Assembly: GCA_964016985.1 (NCBI GenBank)
Contig: OZ024831.1
Location: 81,942,263-82,006,262 of the forward strand
Length of the DNA stretch: 64,000 nucleotides
Direction: 5' to 3'
Source of the DNA: Anodontia alba
Taxonomy: Eukaryota; Mollusca; Bivalvia; Lucinida; Lucinidae
A program made the position numbers and the translations under genes. Below are positions 43,368 to 53,166 of this stretch, piece after piece (positions within the stretch are counted from its first letter, which is position 1; every line of letters begins with the position of its first letter). The notes beneath the pieces are model-generated. The model saw only the letters and a program-made list of their open reading frames with translations, was not told the DNA's origin and made no database searches.

Positions 43368-43769
43368 AATAAATATCAATCAGTAAAATGGTCTGAAGAC
43401 TGAAGAAATAACATGACCAACTTACTTTTGTAAACAGTAAATAACTGGAAACAGTCAATGTGAAATGTAGCCTTAAACAGTTACACCCTAGACTGTACAT
43501 GATAAAACAATCATGTTGCCCCTTGATACTTACTAACGTTTAAGCTAATATTTTTCTTCTTCAAAATTTTCTTTTCATATATACAAATTATTTGAAGGTA
43601 TCTTTAATTTTACAAAGTTCACAAAATTATATAAAATGGAATGGTACTGTGTTACGAAATAATAAAATGATGTGCAACCTATGAAAATTGCCTTTGTGCC
43701 ACATGTGAATAGTGAATACTCAAATAAGCTTGCATGACAAGGCAGTCTGTGTGGGGCTTTCTCTCTTCA

Positions 43770-44095
43770 TCAGCATGGCTCCAGGTAAGGCACTTTTTTT
43801 TTCAGCAAAAAAGTATTGACATTTTTTTTATTTGTTGGTACAGTGAAACCTGTGTAAGAAAGTCACCTTTGCAATTGACTTTAGTGGCTGATATGGAAAG
43901 GTGGCTATCTTTTAAAAGTACATGCCATGTAATTTTGCTAGCAAAATTACATGACATGTACCTTTATAAGACAGACACCTTTTCCACAGCAACCACTATT
44001 TAAAGTCAGTCTCAAAGGTAGCTCTCTTACACAGGTTTCACTGTACCCATTAGAAACACCTCAGTGAGACACTTAATGAGTACCCACCAAAAATG
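43770..44095. mobile_element. CTCATTAGAAG-family MITE split by a second MITE
   Basis: Left GGCTCCAGGTAAGGCACTTT to TTTGTTGG; right CCCATTAGAAACACCTCAGT, GAGACACTTAATGAGTACCC. Interrupted at the GGTACTCATT position by the element 43841-44043. Confidence 0.82.
43841..44043. mobile_element. 203-bp near-palindromic MITE with TA target duplication
   Basis: Ends CAGTGAAACCTGTGTAAGA and TCTTACACAGGTTTCACTG are a perfect 19-bp inverted repeat, flanked by TA (43839-43840 and 44044-44045). Centre ACATGCCATGTAATTTTGCT, AGCAAAATTACATGACATGT is also palindromic. TA duplication and CAGT ends fit a Tc1/mariner or pogo-driven MITE. Confidence 0.93.
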
Positions 44096-44101
44096 ACAAA
44101 G

Positions 44102-44124
44102 TCAAAAAAAAAAAAAAAAAAAAA
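44102..44124. repeat. Poly(A) tract
   Basis: About 19 A. Confidence 0.9.
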
Positions 44125-44129
44125 TTATA

Positions 44130-44460
44130 TTAATTATAGGATTATACCCAAATCACAACCACATCTTCAGACCATGGAAAAAACACTTGTGAAGTGTCAA
44201 AAAGACCTGCCTGCAACTGTAAGAAGAGTTGCACATACAAGGTACATACTATTTATACAGTCTGATAGTATTGCTCGAAAAAACAAAAAAACAAAACAAA
44301 AAACTAAGTAACAAAGCTGAAAAAGCAAAAGAAAAATACAGGATTGTACCCCCACATGCACTTGCAAAGTTTCAAAAAGATTGGCATAAATGTGTGTGAG
44401 GAGTTGTGCACACAAAGTATCCCACTATTCATACACTTTGATGGTACTGGAGCTTAAGCC
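44130..44460. repeat. Relic of the 190-bp composite-element unit
   Basis: AAATCACAACCACATCTTCA, GACCATGGAAAAAACACTTG and AAAGACCTGCCTGCAACTGT, AAGAAGAGTTGC can be read as a decayed minus-strand copy of the 26.3-28.3 kb unit (AGACCAT, AAAG, GGTAC). A second decayed unit follows with GCACTTGCAAAGTTTCAAAA. Confidence 0.45.
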
Positions 44461-44492
44461 TGTGCCATCTAGTTTCACACAATGTAAATTTT

Positions 44493-44776
44493 GTTTGTGT
44501 TGAGTTTACGGCCCAGTCAACCCTTGGGCCATGTCAAGCATGGTCAGTTTACCTAACCACACTTTTTCCTGGGCAGGCTTAGTCCTCTAAGTGGTTAACC
44601 AGTACTTGTGCACATTCTTTTGCCAAAACCTGACAATTACCCTTCTTGTATCAATGAAAGGGAGAGAAGGACTGTAAAAAATATTACATGACCAACTGCC
44701 ACGAAAGAATGTTGCCAGAGCCAGCGGGGATCAAATCCGCAACCTCCTGATCTCCAGTTGGATGCACATCCAAATG
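44493..44776 (-). mobile_element. tRNA-derived SINE (family A), minus, diverged
   Basis: Starts TTTGTTTGTGTTGAG, GGCCCAGTCAACCC; contains GGCAGGCTTAGTCCTCTAAG, TGGTTAACCAGTACTTGTGC and ACGAAAGAATGTTGCC; box B complement GGGGATCAAATCC. It ends at the anticodon-side of the head. Confidence 0.85.
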
Positions 44777-44998
44777 GGGAGTAATTTTTTTTCTTTTAGA
44801 GTAGACCCTTTTCAATAGGGGATTGGCATTCAGTAAAGCAAACAGGAAGTCACTAAAGTTATTTCCCCTGATGGAAAATCCACTGAGTGTATCAAGTCCC
44901 ATTAATATTTCATGCCATTCAAAAAATGTGTCTTACAGGCATATGCAGATAACAAATGACCAGACCAGTCTGTGCATGAGTGCAGTCTGATCAGGCCT

Positions 44999-45227
44999 CA
45001 AGGTTACAAAACTTTTTTCATGCTAAACTCAGCTGAGCATCAAATTTGTTTTGTTTATAAATCTTAAAATACTGACAAAATTTTGAAACTTCTTTCATGC
45101 TCAACCCAGCTGAGCAAGCTCAGCTGAGTTGAGCATGAAAAAAAGTTTTAAATTTTTGGTATTTTTATTTATATGACCAAGTAAAATTTCATGCTCAGTT
45201 GAGTTTTATAACCTCGGGGCCAGGGCC
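44999..45227. mobile_element. Foldback element, second copy of the CTCAGCTGAGCATG family
   Basis: AGGTTACAAAACTTTTTTCA, TGCTAAACTCAGCTGAGCAT on the left; TTTCATGCTCAGTTGAGTTT, TATAACCTCGGGGC on the right. An extra nested pair CATGCTCAACCCAGCTGAGC and GCTCAGCTGAGTTGAGCATG sits in the middle. Confidence 0.85.
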
Positions 45228-45269
45228 TTTGCTGTCCACCATTATATTTTTGAACATTAAACTATACAA

Positions 45270-45600
45270 GTGGATTGTGAAGGCCATGATCAGGCTGTGG
45301 GAGGAAGCAGGCTGATATGTCAGTATATATCTAGAAGCCTTATGGCCATAGACAAGCTGTGAAGCAGCAGGTGAGGAAACACTGGAAGCTGTAGTTGTGG
45401 ACCTGCACACTAGCAACTTGGTTCTATATGGTAAAAGAATCAGAGAAGCTGAGCAGAAACATGCTGAGCTAAGGCATCACCAAAAGACCTTTCCTCTTCA
45501 GACCTCTATTGTTCTATCTGTAACAGGCAATTTAGAGCTAAGATTGGTCTCATCAGCTGTCTTAGAACACACAAACAGGGGTACTTCACGCATAAATCAA
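45270..45600 (+). pseudogene. Non-LTR element relic with a CNR.FRA.IGLISCLRTH tail
   Basis: YGKRIREAEQKHAELRHH is open from 45397. After one frame shift, CNRQFRAKIGLISCLRTHKQ is readable near 45519-45580. The pattern CxxCNR(x)FRA(R/K)IGLxSHLRTH is the zinc-finger-like C-terminus of many LINE reverse transcriptases. The first cysteine pair and frame are damaged. Assignment rests on this short motif. Confidence 0.5.
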
Positions 45601-45606
45601 TAACAG

Positions 45607-45712
45607 AATGAACTCTGTAGATCCTGCTGAGAAGGCCCATTACGAGCCAACTCGTCTGGATCTGCACTGTTTGCAAAGGTATCTATATGGGTCTGTACGG
45701 ACAAAAGGGTGA
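45607..45712. mobile_element. Hairpin-core MITE, truncated
   Basis: AACTCTGTAGATCCTGCTGA, GAAGGCCCATTACGAGCC, ACTCGTCTGGATCTGCACTG, TTTGCAAAGG, then GGTCTGTACGGACAAAAGGG. Confidence 0.6.
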
Positions 45713-46002
45713 AAGCCTATTTTAGGCCAATTCACCTACCTCTATTCACAGAGTCTCTGTTTCTCACCTTTTAAACTGGGGACAGCAGGCTGTTAGCATA
45801 ATAAACATACCACATCACACTAATTGTCTGAACTTGCAAACACTTTACTTTTCTGACTGTATGATGTTTGGTGGTGCAAGATTAACTTTAGGTTCCTTCT
45901 AAAAGTTTTTATCACATTTGCTTCTGTTGGTAATAAAAAAAATCACAAGGGGATAGTTTGATATAAAAATAGACTTACTTTCATTATTTTGCATCACTCT
46001 TT
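45713..46002. other. Intergenic sequence, nothing recognised
   Basis: No feature seen. Confidence 0.4.
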
Positions 46003-46283
46003 AACAATTACCACTCTCTGGGCAAATACAGCTGATGACAAATTGATGACATTTTTCTCATTTTTGCCAGAAAATAGGCTTTGACATTTTATACAAATTG
46101 TCTCCTCAGAATAGGATCAGACATTTCATGCAAATTGTCTCCTTAGGAGACAATTTGCATGAAATGTCAGATCCTATTTTGAGGAGAAAATTTGCATGAA
46201 ATGGCAAAGCCTATTTTCTGGAATAATAAAGAAAATTATTTCATATTGTCATCTGCAGAGATTTTCACTCAGCATGTTTAGTG
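46003..46283. mobile_element. Octamer-family hairpin MITE, best preserved copy
   Basis: Outer TTACCACTCTCTGGGCAAAT and AGCATGTTTAGTGTTAA; middle GAAAATAGGCTTTGACATTT and GAAATGGCAAAGCCTATTTT; inner perfect palindrome GACATTTCATGCAAATTGTC, TCC, GGAGACAATTTGCATGAAAT. Octamer ATGCAAAT at 46128-46135; reverse octamers ATTTGCAT at 46153-46160 and 46190-46197. Confidence 0.85.
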
Positions 46284-46949
46284 TTAAAGTGACATATCTT
46301 TTGAAATGCACCCATGCCAAAATCTTTGTCATGTTGTGATAGTGTCTGCCAAACATGGGATTCACCACAAATACCACATTAACTAGTATGTTCTATCTAA
46401 ATATTAGCAGAAACCAGAATAACTTTCTTATTTTTCCTATGCATGAGAACTGTCAACTATCTATAAAGCTAATCTGCACGAAATATCAAGCCCTATTTTC
46501 TGGTAAAAATTAGAAACCCCAAACTGTCAGGCATTTCTATAGCTCCAGATAACTGCAGTGATAATTTGGCCAAACTGGGATTTGCACTAAAGCATATCTT
46601 GCTGACCCAAAGGAACTGCTTCAGATATTCAGTACCCTCAAGATGTGATCTGGTGAAAAAAGTACAAAAGCTTTCTCTTGAATATCCTGTTTTATCTGGG
46701 CCTATGATCATGAGAGTGGCATCGTAAGAAAAATGCTCTTCTAACTTTGTTGAATCAACCTTTCAGTGCTCATGCATGGCCCCTTAGCAAGGCCCTTGCC
46801 CTAGGGCTAACATGAGTAAGCAACATTTATTCTGGTAAGACTGTGCAAATGTGCAGGCTCATCTGAACCTTTGCTGTTTGTATATGCTATAAGCTCTTAC
46901 CCCCTGACATGGCTCATTTATTGTCTGCTAATCATGACTTCAGCCTTCT
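46284..46949. repeat. Intergenic; decayed fragments
   Basis: A stretch at 46430-46510 (CTTATTTTTCCTATGCATGA, ATATCAAGCCCTATTTTCTG) resembles a decayed octamer-family MITE. GCAAATGTGCAGGCTCATCT at 46846 is part of the short palindrome family also at 18389. Confidence 0.4.
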
Positions 46950-47325
46950 AAGGATTGTAACAGACAACAAATATTTAATACATGATTTCTTTTATTTATT
47001 CTCAGAAAACAGTTCCTTTTATTCAGATTTAATGTTGCTTTCAGCAATCTTTCAGTCATTTTGCAACAGAGAGGTGTCGCAGTGAGGTCAATGTTCATAT
47101 TTTGAGTGTTGTTCACTGAAATATTGTGCTCCAGACACATTTCACCAAATCACATACTGACACAGGATGAACCAGTTCCGATTCTGAGTTCTACTTTCTT
47201 AATGCTAACCATCAAGAAAAACACATCTAGTACCATTTTTATAGTCTGGTATGACTCAGCCAGGGATCAAACTAACCACCTCCTGGACACAAAGTAGTTG
47301 CTCCATGAACTGAGCCATTACTCTT
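46950..47325 (-). mobile_element. tRNA-derived SINE (family C), minus
   Basis: Right end reverse complement reads GAGTAATGGCTCAGTTCATG, with GTTTGATCCCTGGC as box B-like. The body shares CTAGTACCATTTTTA, TATGACT and CAGTATGTG-like parts with 41490-41722 and 50870-51212. Confidence 0.65.
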
Positions 47326-47444
47326 TTTGCCCCATAAAAGATATACCATATTCTACCTAATTAATGTACATATCCCTATAAGTGCACAGTCAAGCAGTTT
47401 CCTGGTCTTCAGATTACAGTCTGTGACATTTATTTATTTGTTTA

Positions 47445-47545
47445 TAAAAGCATATGTTGTGGGTAGTCATTTGAATTGCCTCAACAAGTTGAGGCAATTC
47501 AAATGAGTACCCACAACATATGCTTTTATAATGTAATCAGAAAAA
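47445..47545. mobile_element. CTCATTAGAAG-family palindrome with altered core
   Basis: TATAAAAGCATATGTTGTGG, GTAGTCATTTGAATTGCCTC, loop, GAGGCAATTCAAATGAGTAC, CCACAACATATGCTTTTATA. Almost perfect 48-bp arms. The core is CATTTGAATTGCCTC instead of CATTAGAAGCGCCTC, changed on both arms. Confidence 0.9.
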
Positions 47546-47769
47546 AAAATCACATGCATCAGTAAATAATCCTCCAATGAAGTCCTCTGCTGATTTTACT
47601 TTAACATCAGCTGGATATTTTACTGGATATTTTACAAGTTTTTCCAATAATTTTGAAAAACTTAAGAGCACAGTACAATAACTAGAATGAATATGGTATG
47701 ATCAGCAATATTAAAAATTCAGCATGCTAAAGATTATCCTGAGCAGCTGAAAATGGAGAAAAGTTTATA

Positions 47770-47935
47770 ACAACACAGTGATGTGTTTCTACACCAATCA
47801 ACAATAAGATCATGAGTTATTTGGATTTGATTTGTTTGAGACGAGATTTTACTAAAGTTACTTGTGACTCCTGGATCAGCAGCTAGACACACTACTGACT
47901 GTGCTATGGAGACTGGCTAGTTAGCTAGATTCTTG
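47770..47935 (-). mobile_element. Possible SINE relic
   Basis: CTGGATCAGCAGCTAGACAC, CTGTGCTATGGAGACTGGC resembles the tRNA head of family C in the minus direction, heavily decayed. Confidence 0.3.
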
Positions 47936-47997
47936 ACAAGATGAACAAAATTCTCAGGCAGGGAAGCCCATGTCCACTGTCAAGGTTTTGAGGTTTT

Positions 47998-48045
47998 GTG
48001 TGTTGAGGTTTTACAGCCTAGTGAACCCACTGGGATCATGTCGAG
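47998..48045 (-). mobile_element. SINE (family A), 3' part, split by a LINE insertion
   Basis: TGTTGAGGTTTTACAGCCTA, GTGAACCCACTGGGATCATG, TCGAGC is the reverse complement of the SINE tail. The rest of the SINE resumes at 48820. Confidence 0.85.
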
Positions 48046-48819
48046 CATCATCAGACAGTTGGTGACAATTGACAATTCCCAGTTTGGCTTCGTCCCAGGT
48101 AGAGGCACAACAGACGCAGTCTCTGTTGTCAGGCAGCTGCAAGAGAAGTATCCAGCTGCCAACAAGAGACTCTATATGGCTTTCGTAGACCTGGAGAAGG
48201 CATTTGATCAAGTGCCTCGGAAGGTCATCTTGATGGTGCTGAGACAACTTGGTGTAGAGGAGTGGATTGTGCCACTGGTGCAGGGAATGTATGTAAATGC
48301 ACAGAGCCATGTCCGTGTTGATGAGGGGTACAGTGAAGAGTTCGAAGGTTGGTGTTCACCAAGGCTCAGTACTCAGCCCCCTGTTCTTCATCATTGTGCT
48401 TGAAGCCTGAGTACAGACATACAAGGTGCCAGGGAACTGCAACAATGTCACCACCAGGTCCAATGAGCTACTTGCACGGCTTGGTATTGAGGACCTGAAC
48501 CTCATTCTGAAGGAGAGAAGGCTCCGCTGGTATGGACATGTGGAACGCTCCAATGGTGCAGTCAAGACAGCCTTTAACATACAGGTTGATGGAAAGTGTG
48601 GGCTTGGGAGGCCCAAGATGACATGGAAGCAGCTGACAGAGAGGGATTGCAGAAAGTGGAAGCTCTCGGCTATCAACCCTCATGAGTCATGATAGACATA
48701 ACTTGAGATCTGGTGTGAGATCTGCCATGCGTGCAGCAAGCCAGCTATCTGGAAGGGGGCCCATTGATGTGAATGTTGCCCCTGCACATTAATAAAAAAT
48801 CCAATGATGATGATGATGA
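48046..48819 (+). pseudogene. Non-LTR retrotransposon, internally deleted reverse transcriptase
   Basis: The first part (about 48050-48350) encodes reverse-transcriptase palm sequence: QFGFVPGRGTTDAVSVVRQL, then FVDLEKAFDQVPR (motif A, catalytic Asp), then EEWIVPLVQGMYVNAQSHVR. At about 48355 the frame shifts, with an HQGSVLSPLFF-like block readable in another frame. The following fingers/palm region with the YADD motif is missing, and the sequence jumps to NNVTTRSNELLARLGIEDLN, then LRWYGHVERSNGAVKTAF, GRPKMTWKQLTERDC and stops. Tail AATAAAAAATCC(AATGAT)n. Inactive. The final part matches 28885-29095. Inserted into a family A SINE with loss of about 45 bp of target. Confidence 0.88.
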
Positions 48820-48962
48820 GTCCTCTAAGCGTTTAACCAGTATTGTGCACATTCTTTTGCCAGAAACTGACAGCTGCCCTTCTTGAATCAGCGGAATATT
48901 TCATGATCAATCTCCACGAAAGAATGTTGCCGATGCGGTGGCGTCAAACCCACAACCTTCTG
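48820..48962 (-). mobile_element. SINE (family A), remaining 5' part after LINE insertion
   Basis: GTCCTCTAAGCGTTTAACCA, GCCAGAAACTGACAGCTGCC, AATATTTCATGATCAATCTC, CACGAAAGAATGTTGCC. The AGGGAGAGAATGACCGTAG block is deleted and the tRNA head is partial. Confidence 0.85.
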
Positions 48963-49855
48963 ATCACAGTCAATTTGTTACATTGCAAGGCTTTTTTGAG
49001 AGTTTTTGTAAGTTATTTGTCTTAATATTACCAATCAGTGATTAAAATTTCATCAAACACCATTTTATGTCATAAAAATACTTATAACATCACAAAACAA
49101 CAATCATGTCATGTTGAAGTCGCTGACTGAAAAGACAAACTAAAATCACTGTTAGGAAAATTTGGAAGCAAAGCAAGTTTTGTTCTTGAGCACAAACAAA
49201 CAGATAATTTTAATGTTAAAATAAATTCATTAATGTGGTGAAAAATAAAACTGGCAACCATCAAAGTTTTAGAGAGGAGACGTGTACATAGGATATGGCT
49301 ATGGTTGTTAGGCAATCAAATGCTTTGAAATGTCTTTGCAGTATAACAAAGCATTTTACTTTCATTTTCATGCACAACAGACACTTCTGTAATGGTTTCT
49401 CTTCTTAAAAATGGCTGCTATGTATTTAGTCACTACAAGCTGGGACACAGCAGCATGAGTTGGGAAACAGAAATATAAACTGAGATGCAACATGAGCTAG
49501 GACACAGCCCTATGAGCTATGACACAGCAATATCTACATCAACGTCTACAAAATCTTGTGTGCAAGTCTGGTCAGGACTTTCTCTATTCAATGGCTTATG
49601 CTATGAAGTACAAATATCGTTCTACGTGTTAGAATGTGAACAGTAGTGTTAAACTGTTAGAAAGTGAATTCTAGAATTAGAGTGTCAGAATAAGAACACT
49701 GCTCACTGCTTCTGTTCATAAATGGTATCTTGCAGGTTTAGCAAGTCACCAGCTCATTTGTTTTCAAAACTAAAAACAGCTGCAGAAATGAAACCCTACC
49801 ATAGTTACCCTAAATATTTGGTCACCTTAAAAAGCTGTGGATATGAAACCCTATT
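48963..49855. other. Intergenic sequence, nothing clear
   Basis: A short repeat of GAGCTA(G/T)GACACAGC is present at 49494-49530. No gene or known element recognised. Confidence 0.45.
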
Positions 49856-50209
49856 ACAGTGAACCTCAATAGGTTAACACCGATGGTTTGTTTACCATGG
49901 CTAATTCAAACTTGTTTTTGCGTCCCTATGAAATTCTTCTGATAGCTCAAGAAAACAAATATATAGAAAAATTTTCTTACTTCATCACCAAACTGTATGT
50001 TGTGTGTATTCATTAGAATCATCTCACTGAGGTGATTCTAATGAGTACACTCAAAATACAATTATTGTATAGAAGATCGAAAAGATTTCCCTTATCGCCA
50101 TTTGCTTCCTTACCTGGCGCCATGATTAACCCTCAGTGGTTTGAATACCAATATCTAGAACAAATTTGCATGGTCCCAAAGATCTTTGAGCCATTGAGGT
50201 TCCACTGTA
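49856..50209. mobile_element. TIR MITE containing a CTCATTAGAAG hairpin
   Basis: Ends TTACAGTGAACCTCAATAGG and GCCATTGAGGTTCCACTGTA are inverted. Inside, ATTCATTAGAATCATCTCAC, TGAGGTGATTCTAATGAGTA forms a hairpin of the CTCATTAGAAG type at 50007-50050. Related to 18842-19499. Confidence 0.78.
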
Positions 50210-50305
50210 TTTTGTTTACCCTAAATGTTTGGGCATTTCAACTCCTTACAATACTTGTCCTAAAATTTGCATCAGACCATTTTACTACCTGGTGATGTGT
50301 CTAAA

Positions 50306-50556
50306 AACTGCTGGGCCCAGTTGTTCAAAGCACTGTTAGCTTAACGAGCTCGTTAAGGGTCATTTCGTTAACTGTTTTAGCAGATTCCTATACAATATTC
50401 TCATATTTTTTGCTGAAAAAAATGTGAGTAGCTTTTGCACTGCAAAAGCTACTCACATTTTTTCAGCAAAAAATTTCAGCATATTTGCGTATCACTCGAT
50501 GTAAATTTTAACGAATCGTTAACTAACGACATCGTTAGCTTTGAACAACTGGGCCC
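50306..50556. mobile_element. Foldback element, GGGCCCAGTTGTTCAAAGC ends
   Basis: Left GGGCCCAGTTGTTCAAAGCA, right GCTTTGAACAACTGGGCCC: 19-bp perfect inverted ends; subterminal TTAACGAGCTCGTTAA. Central perfect palindrome TGAAAAAAATGTGAGTAGCT, TTTGCACTGCAAA, AGCTACTCACATTTTTTCA. Sister copy at 58887-59148. Confidence 0.93.
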
Positions 50557-50665
50557 TGGATGAGTGGCAAACAGGGTTGACCCTGATCAGATGCCACCTT
50601 CTGTGGCGTCTGATCTTACACTGCTTGCTCAGGCATGTCTGACTACTTAGGGTAGATATGGAACA
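50557..50665. mobile_element. Hairpin-core MITE, truncated, abutting the foldback element
   Basis: GCAAACAGGGTTGACCCTGA, ATGCCACC loop GTGGCGTC, TGATCTTACACTGCTTGCTC, then GTCTGACTACTTAGGGTA. Confidence 0.7.
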
Positions 50666-50869
50666 TACCGTGTCAGTAACCTTAACAACATCCAAGAAAT
50701 CTGACCCAGTTTTATACCACTTCTAAACAGATACAACAAGGTAAAAACTCTGTTATCACATTTTATTTTTGTAGGTGCAAAATTATAAATTTTACACCGT
50801 CACAGAATTTGACAAGTTGTAGGATATAAATGTCATGCTTGCAATGTTTGCTATTTTTATATCATCACA

Positions 50870-51212
50870 GTTTGGAGACTTCACATCTTTATTTGAGTTA
50901 GTTTACCATCACCGGCATCAATCAGTCATGTTATGACAGTGTCTGGATGTTATAGTACTGGCCTCATTGCAGTATCATACCCCAGACACATCTTGATACT
51001 TCTATCACTCACATTATACTGACACCAGCGGGATCAGTTCTAGCTCTTCTTCCTAATCTAAGTGCCAAGTGAAAAAGCAGCTAGTACCAATTTTTGAAGC
51101 TCTTCAGTATGACATGGCAGTACCATTTTTATCCGGTTCAGGATCAAAATGGCCAGGCTCCAGATACAATAGAGGACAATCTACCAGCTGAGCCACTCGA
51201 AGTGGTCTTGAG
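50870..51212 (-). mobile_element. tRNA-derived SINE (family C), minus
   Basis: Right end reverse complement: GACCACTTCGAGTGGCTCAG, CTGGTAGATTGTCC (box A). The body has CAGTGTCTGGATGTTATAGT, CATACCCCAGACACATCTTG, CTCACATTATACTGACACCA and AGCTAGTACCAATTTTTG, in the same order as 46950-47325 and 41490-41722. Confidence 0.75.
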
Positions 51213-51299
51213 ACACATACAAGCCCCACAATAAGGTAAAGTGTTTCAGTCTGCATGCTAACAATGGAAGTCCAGATTAGCCTGTGCACTTGTACAGTA

Positions 51300-51390
51300 T
51301 GATAATGATGATTTGATGCTTTAAGTTACAAGTAAGATGATGGAAAGGTAATAATGAAAGACTCTATGCAGTGAAGCATCATTCAGTCAT
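51300..51390 (-). repeat. Old interspersed repeat (minus copy)
   Basis: GGTAATAATGAAAGACTCTA, TGCAGTGAAGCATC is the reverse complement of the GTGCTTCATTGCACAGAGCC repeat. Confidence 0.5.
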
Positions 51391-51609
51391 CAGCTGAGTT
51401 AGGCCTTCACTGAAATTCAAAACTAGGCTCTAGCAATCTACAGTCGGGACCACTAATGGGTCACACAGACTCTTCATGTACAGTATTTACAGACTGATAT
51501 GGGCATTCACTGTCCAAACATGCCATTAGGATCTGTTCTCTCATGACCCAGCTTGTACATAAAAAATATTGATTTATCACAGCAAGTCCCTATCATTAAC
51601 CTTTAGCTT

Positions 51610-51770
51610 CAGTATACTTACCATATTCACCCTAAGTACTGGGACAGCCAGACCTGAGCAAACAATGCAGACCCTGATCAGACCGTAGAATGCAGCAGCT
51701 GATCAAGGTCTACACTGTTTGCTACTCATCCTGCAGTTTTTAAGATGCATCAACTGGAAGTGAAATGGAC
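51610..51770. mobile_element. Hairpin-core MITE (CCCTAAGTACTGGGACA terminus)
   Basis: ACCATATTCACCCTAAGTAC, TGGGACAGCCAGACCTGAGC, AAACAATGCAGACCCTGATC, loop, CTGATCAAGGTCTACACTGT. Confidence 0.78.
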
Positions 51771-51772
51771 AT

Positions 51773-51996
51773 GTTAACTCTTTGCATGCTGGGAAATTTT
51801 GCTTGCTTTTTTGTCGTCTGTGAGTTTTTCTTTAGAATTACTTTTTCAAAAAAAATCTTCCAGGAATACCATCAGAATGTCAAACAGTTTGGATCCAGAT
51901 CAGGCCAGACGTTTTGTCGGGCCTGATCTGGGTCCAAACTGTTTGCAAAGGTTATCAGCAGACAACAAGAGTTGCCACTAGCGGGAAAAGAGTTAA
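51773..51996 (+). mobile_element. Hairpin-core MITE (TTAACTCTTTGC family), intact
   Basis: Ends GTTAACTCTTTGCATGCTGG and AGCGGGAAAAGAGTTAAA; core AACAGTTTGGATCCAGATCA, GGCCAGACG/TGTCGGGCC, TGATCTGGGTCCAAACTGTT. Full-length match, inverted, to 17041-17264. Confidence 0.9.
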
Positions 51997-52184
51997 ATAA
52001 GACCATTTCACTACCAGCTGATACATCTACATCAAAATTTAGGAAAAGTATGGTAAGGAGTTGAGGTGTCCAAATACCTAGGATAAATATGGTAGAGATG
52101 ACAAACAAATAATAGTTTTCTAATTTTTCCATGGCTTCACATTTCATTCAAATCTATATACCTCCAGGGAGATCTCTATGAACT

Positions 52185-52440
52185 TCAAACATGCTAATGA
52201 TAAAATTCACTAGGTGGTTGGCTAAAATTTCCCTAACCCTTTCACCCGAGCTTCTGAAGGACTCTTCCATTCTTGAATTAGGACTTCTCCACTGATGCAA
52301 ATAGGGGTTCAGTCTAAAACCAAAAACAGAATGGCAAACAGTGTTGATCCTGATGAGAAGACTCATTATGAGTTGTCTCATCTGGATCTACACTGTTTGC
52401 ACAGGGATTGGTTTTGGTCTGCTGGGCTGAAAGGGTTAAT
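52185..52440. mobile_element. Hairpin-core MITE (AACCCTTTCA family)
   Basis: Core GGCAAACAGTGTTGATCCTG, ATGAGAAGACTCA/TGAGTTGTCTCAT, CTGGATCTACACTGTTTGC. Right end GGTCTGCTGGGCTGAAAGGG, TTAAT. Internal text GGTTCAGTCTAAAACCAAAA matches the MITE in the 19943-21040 duplication, inverted. Confidence 0.78.
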
Positions 52441-52689
52441 AGCCCAGATACCATTGATAAACTGTTCATTTTTTATGAGCTGCATCACACAGCAAGGGTG
52501 CTTAAGGGGAACAGAAACACATGGGACATAACTCATGCACCAAAACATTTACCTCCCTTTTCACTATACAGGCAGTTATTCAAAATGGAAAAAAAATCTT
52601 CCCACTCTGGAAGTTAATTATTTCCTTAAAGATTAGCAACCATTTTTTGTTAAAGGATTCAAGTTCAAACTAAGTTTGTCTGGAAAAGT

Positions 52690-52990
52690 TGTCTCCCTTT
52701 GAAAAAATGAGGAGAAAATCTTCAAGTGTATCCACTCTACTCAAGGGGACTGGATAAACTTGGTGGATTTTCTGTCATTTTTTTTACAAGGGAGACAAGT
52801 CTTGTGACTTCCTGTTGGCTTCCTTTCTCACCAAATCCCTTCTGATAAGGGGTCTACTCTAAAATGAAAGAATTTGCTCCCTAAGGGAGCAAATTCTTCC
52901 CTTTTAGAGTAGACCCCTTTTCAAAAGTGAGGCAAAATGATTTTGAGAGTTACCTCCTCTGAAATTGTACCAATTCCCCTTAAGGCCTAG
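52690..52990. mobile_element. Foldback element, TTTAGAGTAGACCCC arms
   Basis: Perfect inner palindrome GAAAGAATTTGCTCCCT and AGGGAGCAAATTCTTCC with ACTCTAAAATG/CTTTTAGAGTAGACCCC (52855-52918). Outer flanks TTGTCTCCCTTTGAAAAAAT and GGGGACTGGATAAACTTGG. A related arm lies at 44797-44823 (TTTTAGAGTAGACCCTTTTC). Confidence 0.72.
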
Positions 52991-53166
52991 ATCTGGCTAT
53001 GCATCCATGCAATTTGAACATGGCTTTTCCTATGTGCTTATGGGAAGAATTAGATACTGCAGATTCTACAAGTGAAAACCTGAAGAACTTGATAAAAATG
53101 TGCCAACCACCAGCTGTTCCAGACATTTAATGTCGAGCACCCTTTCTGTCTGTGACGCAGTGACCA

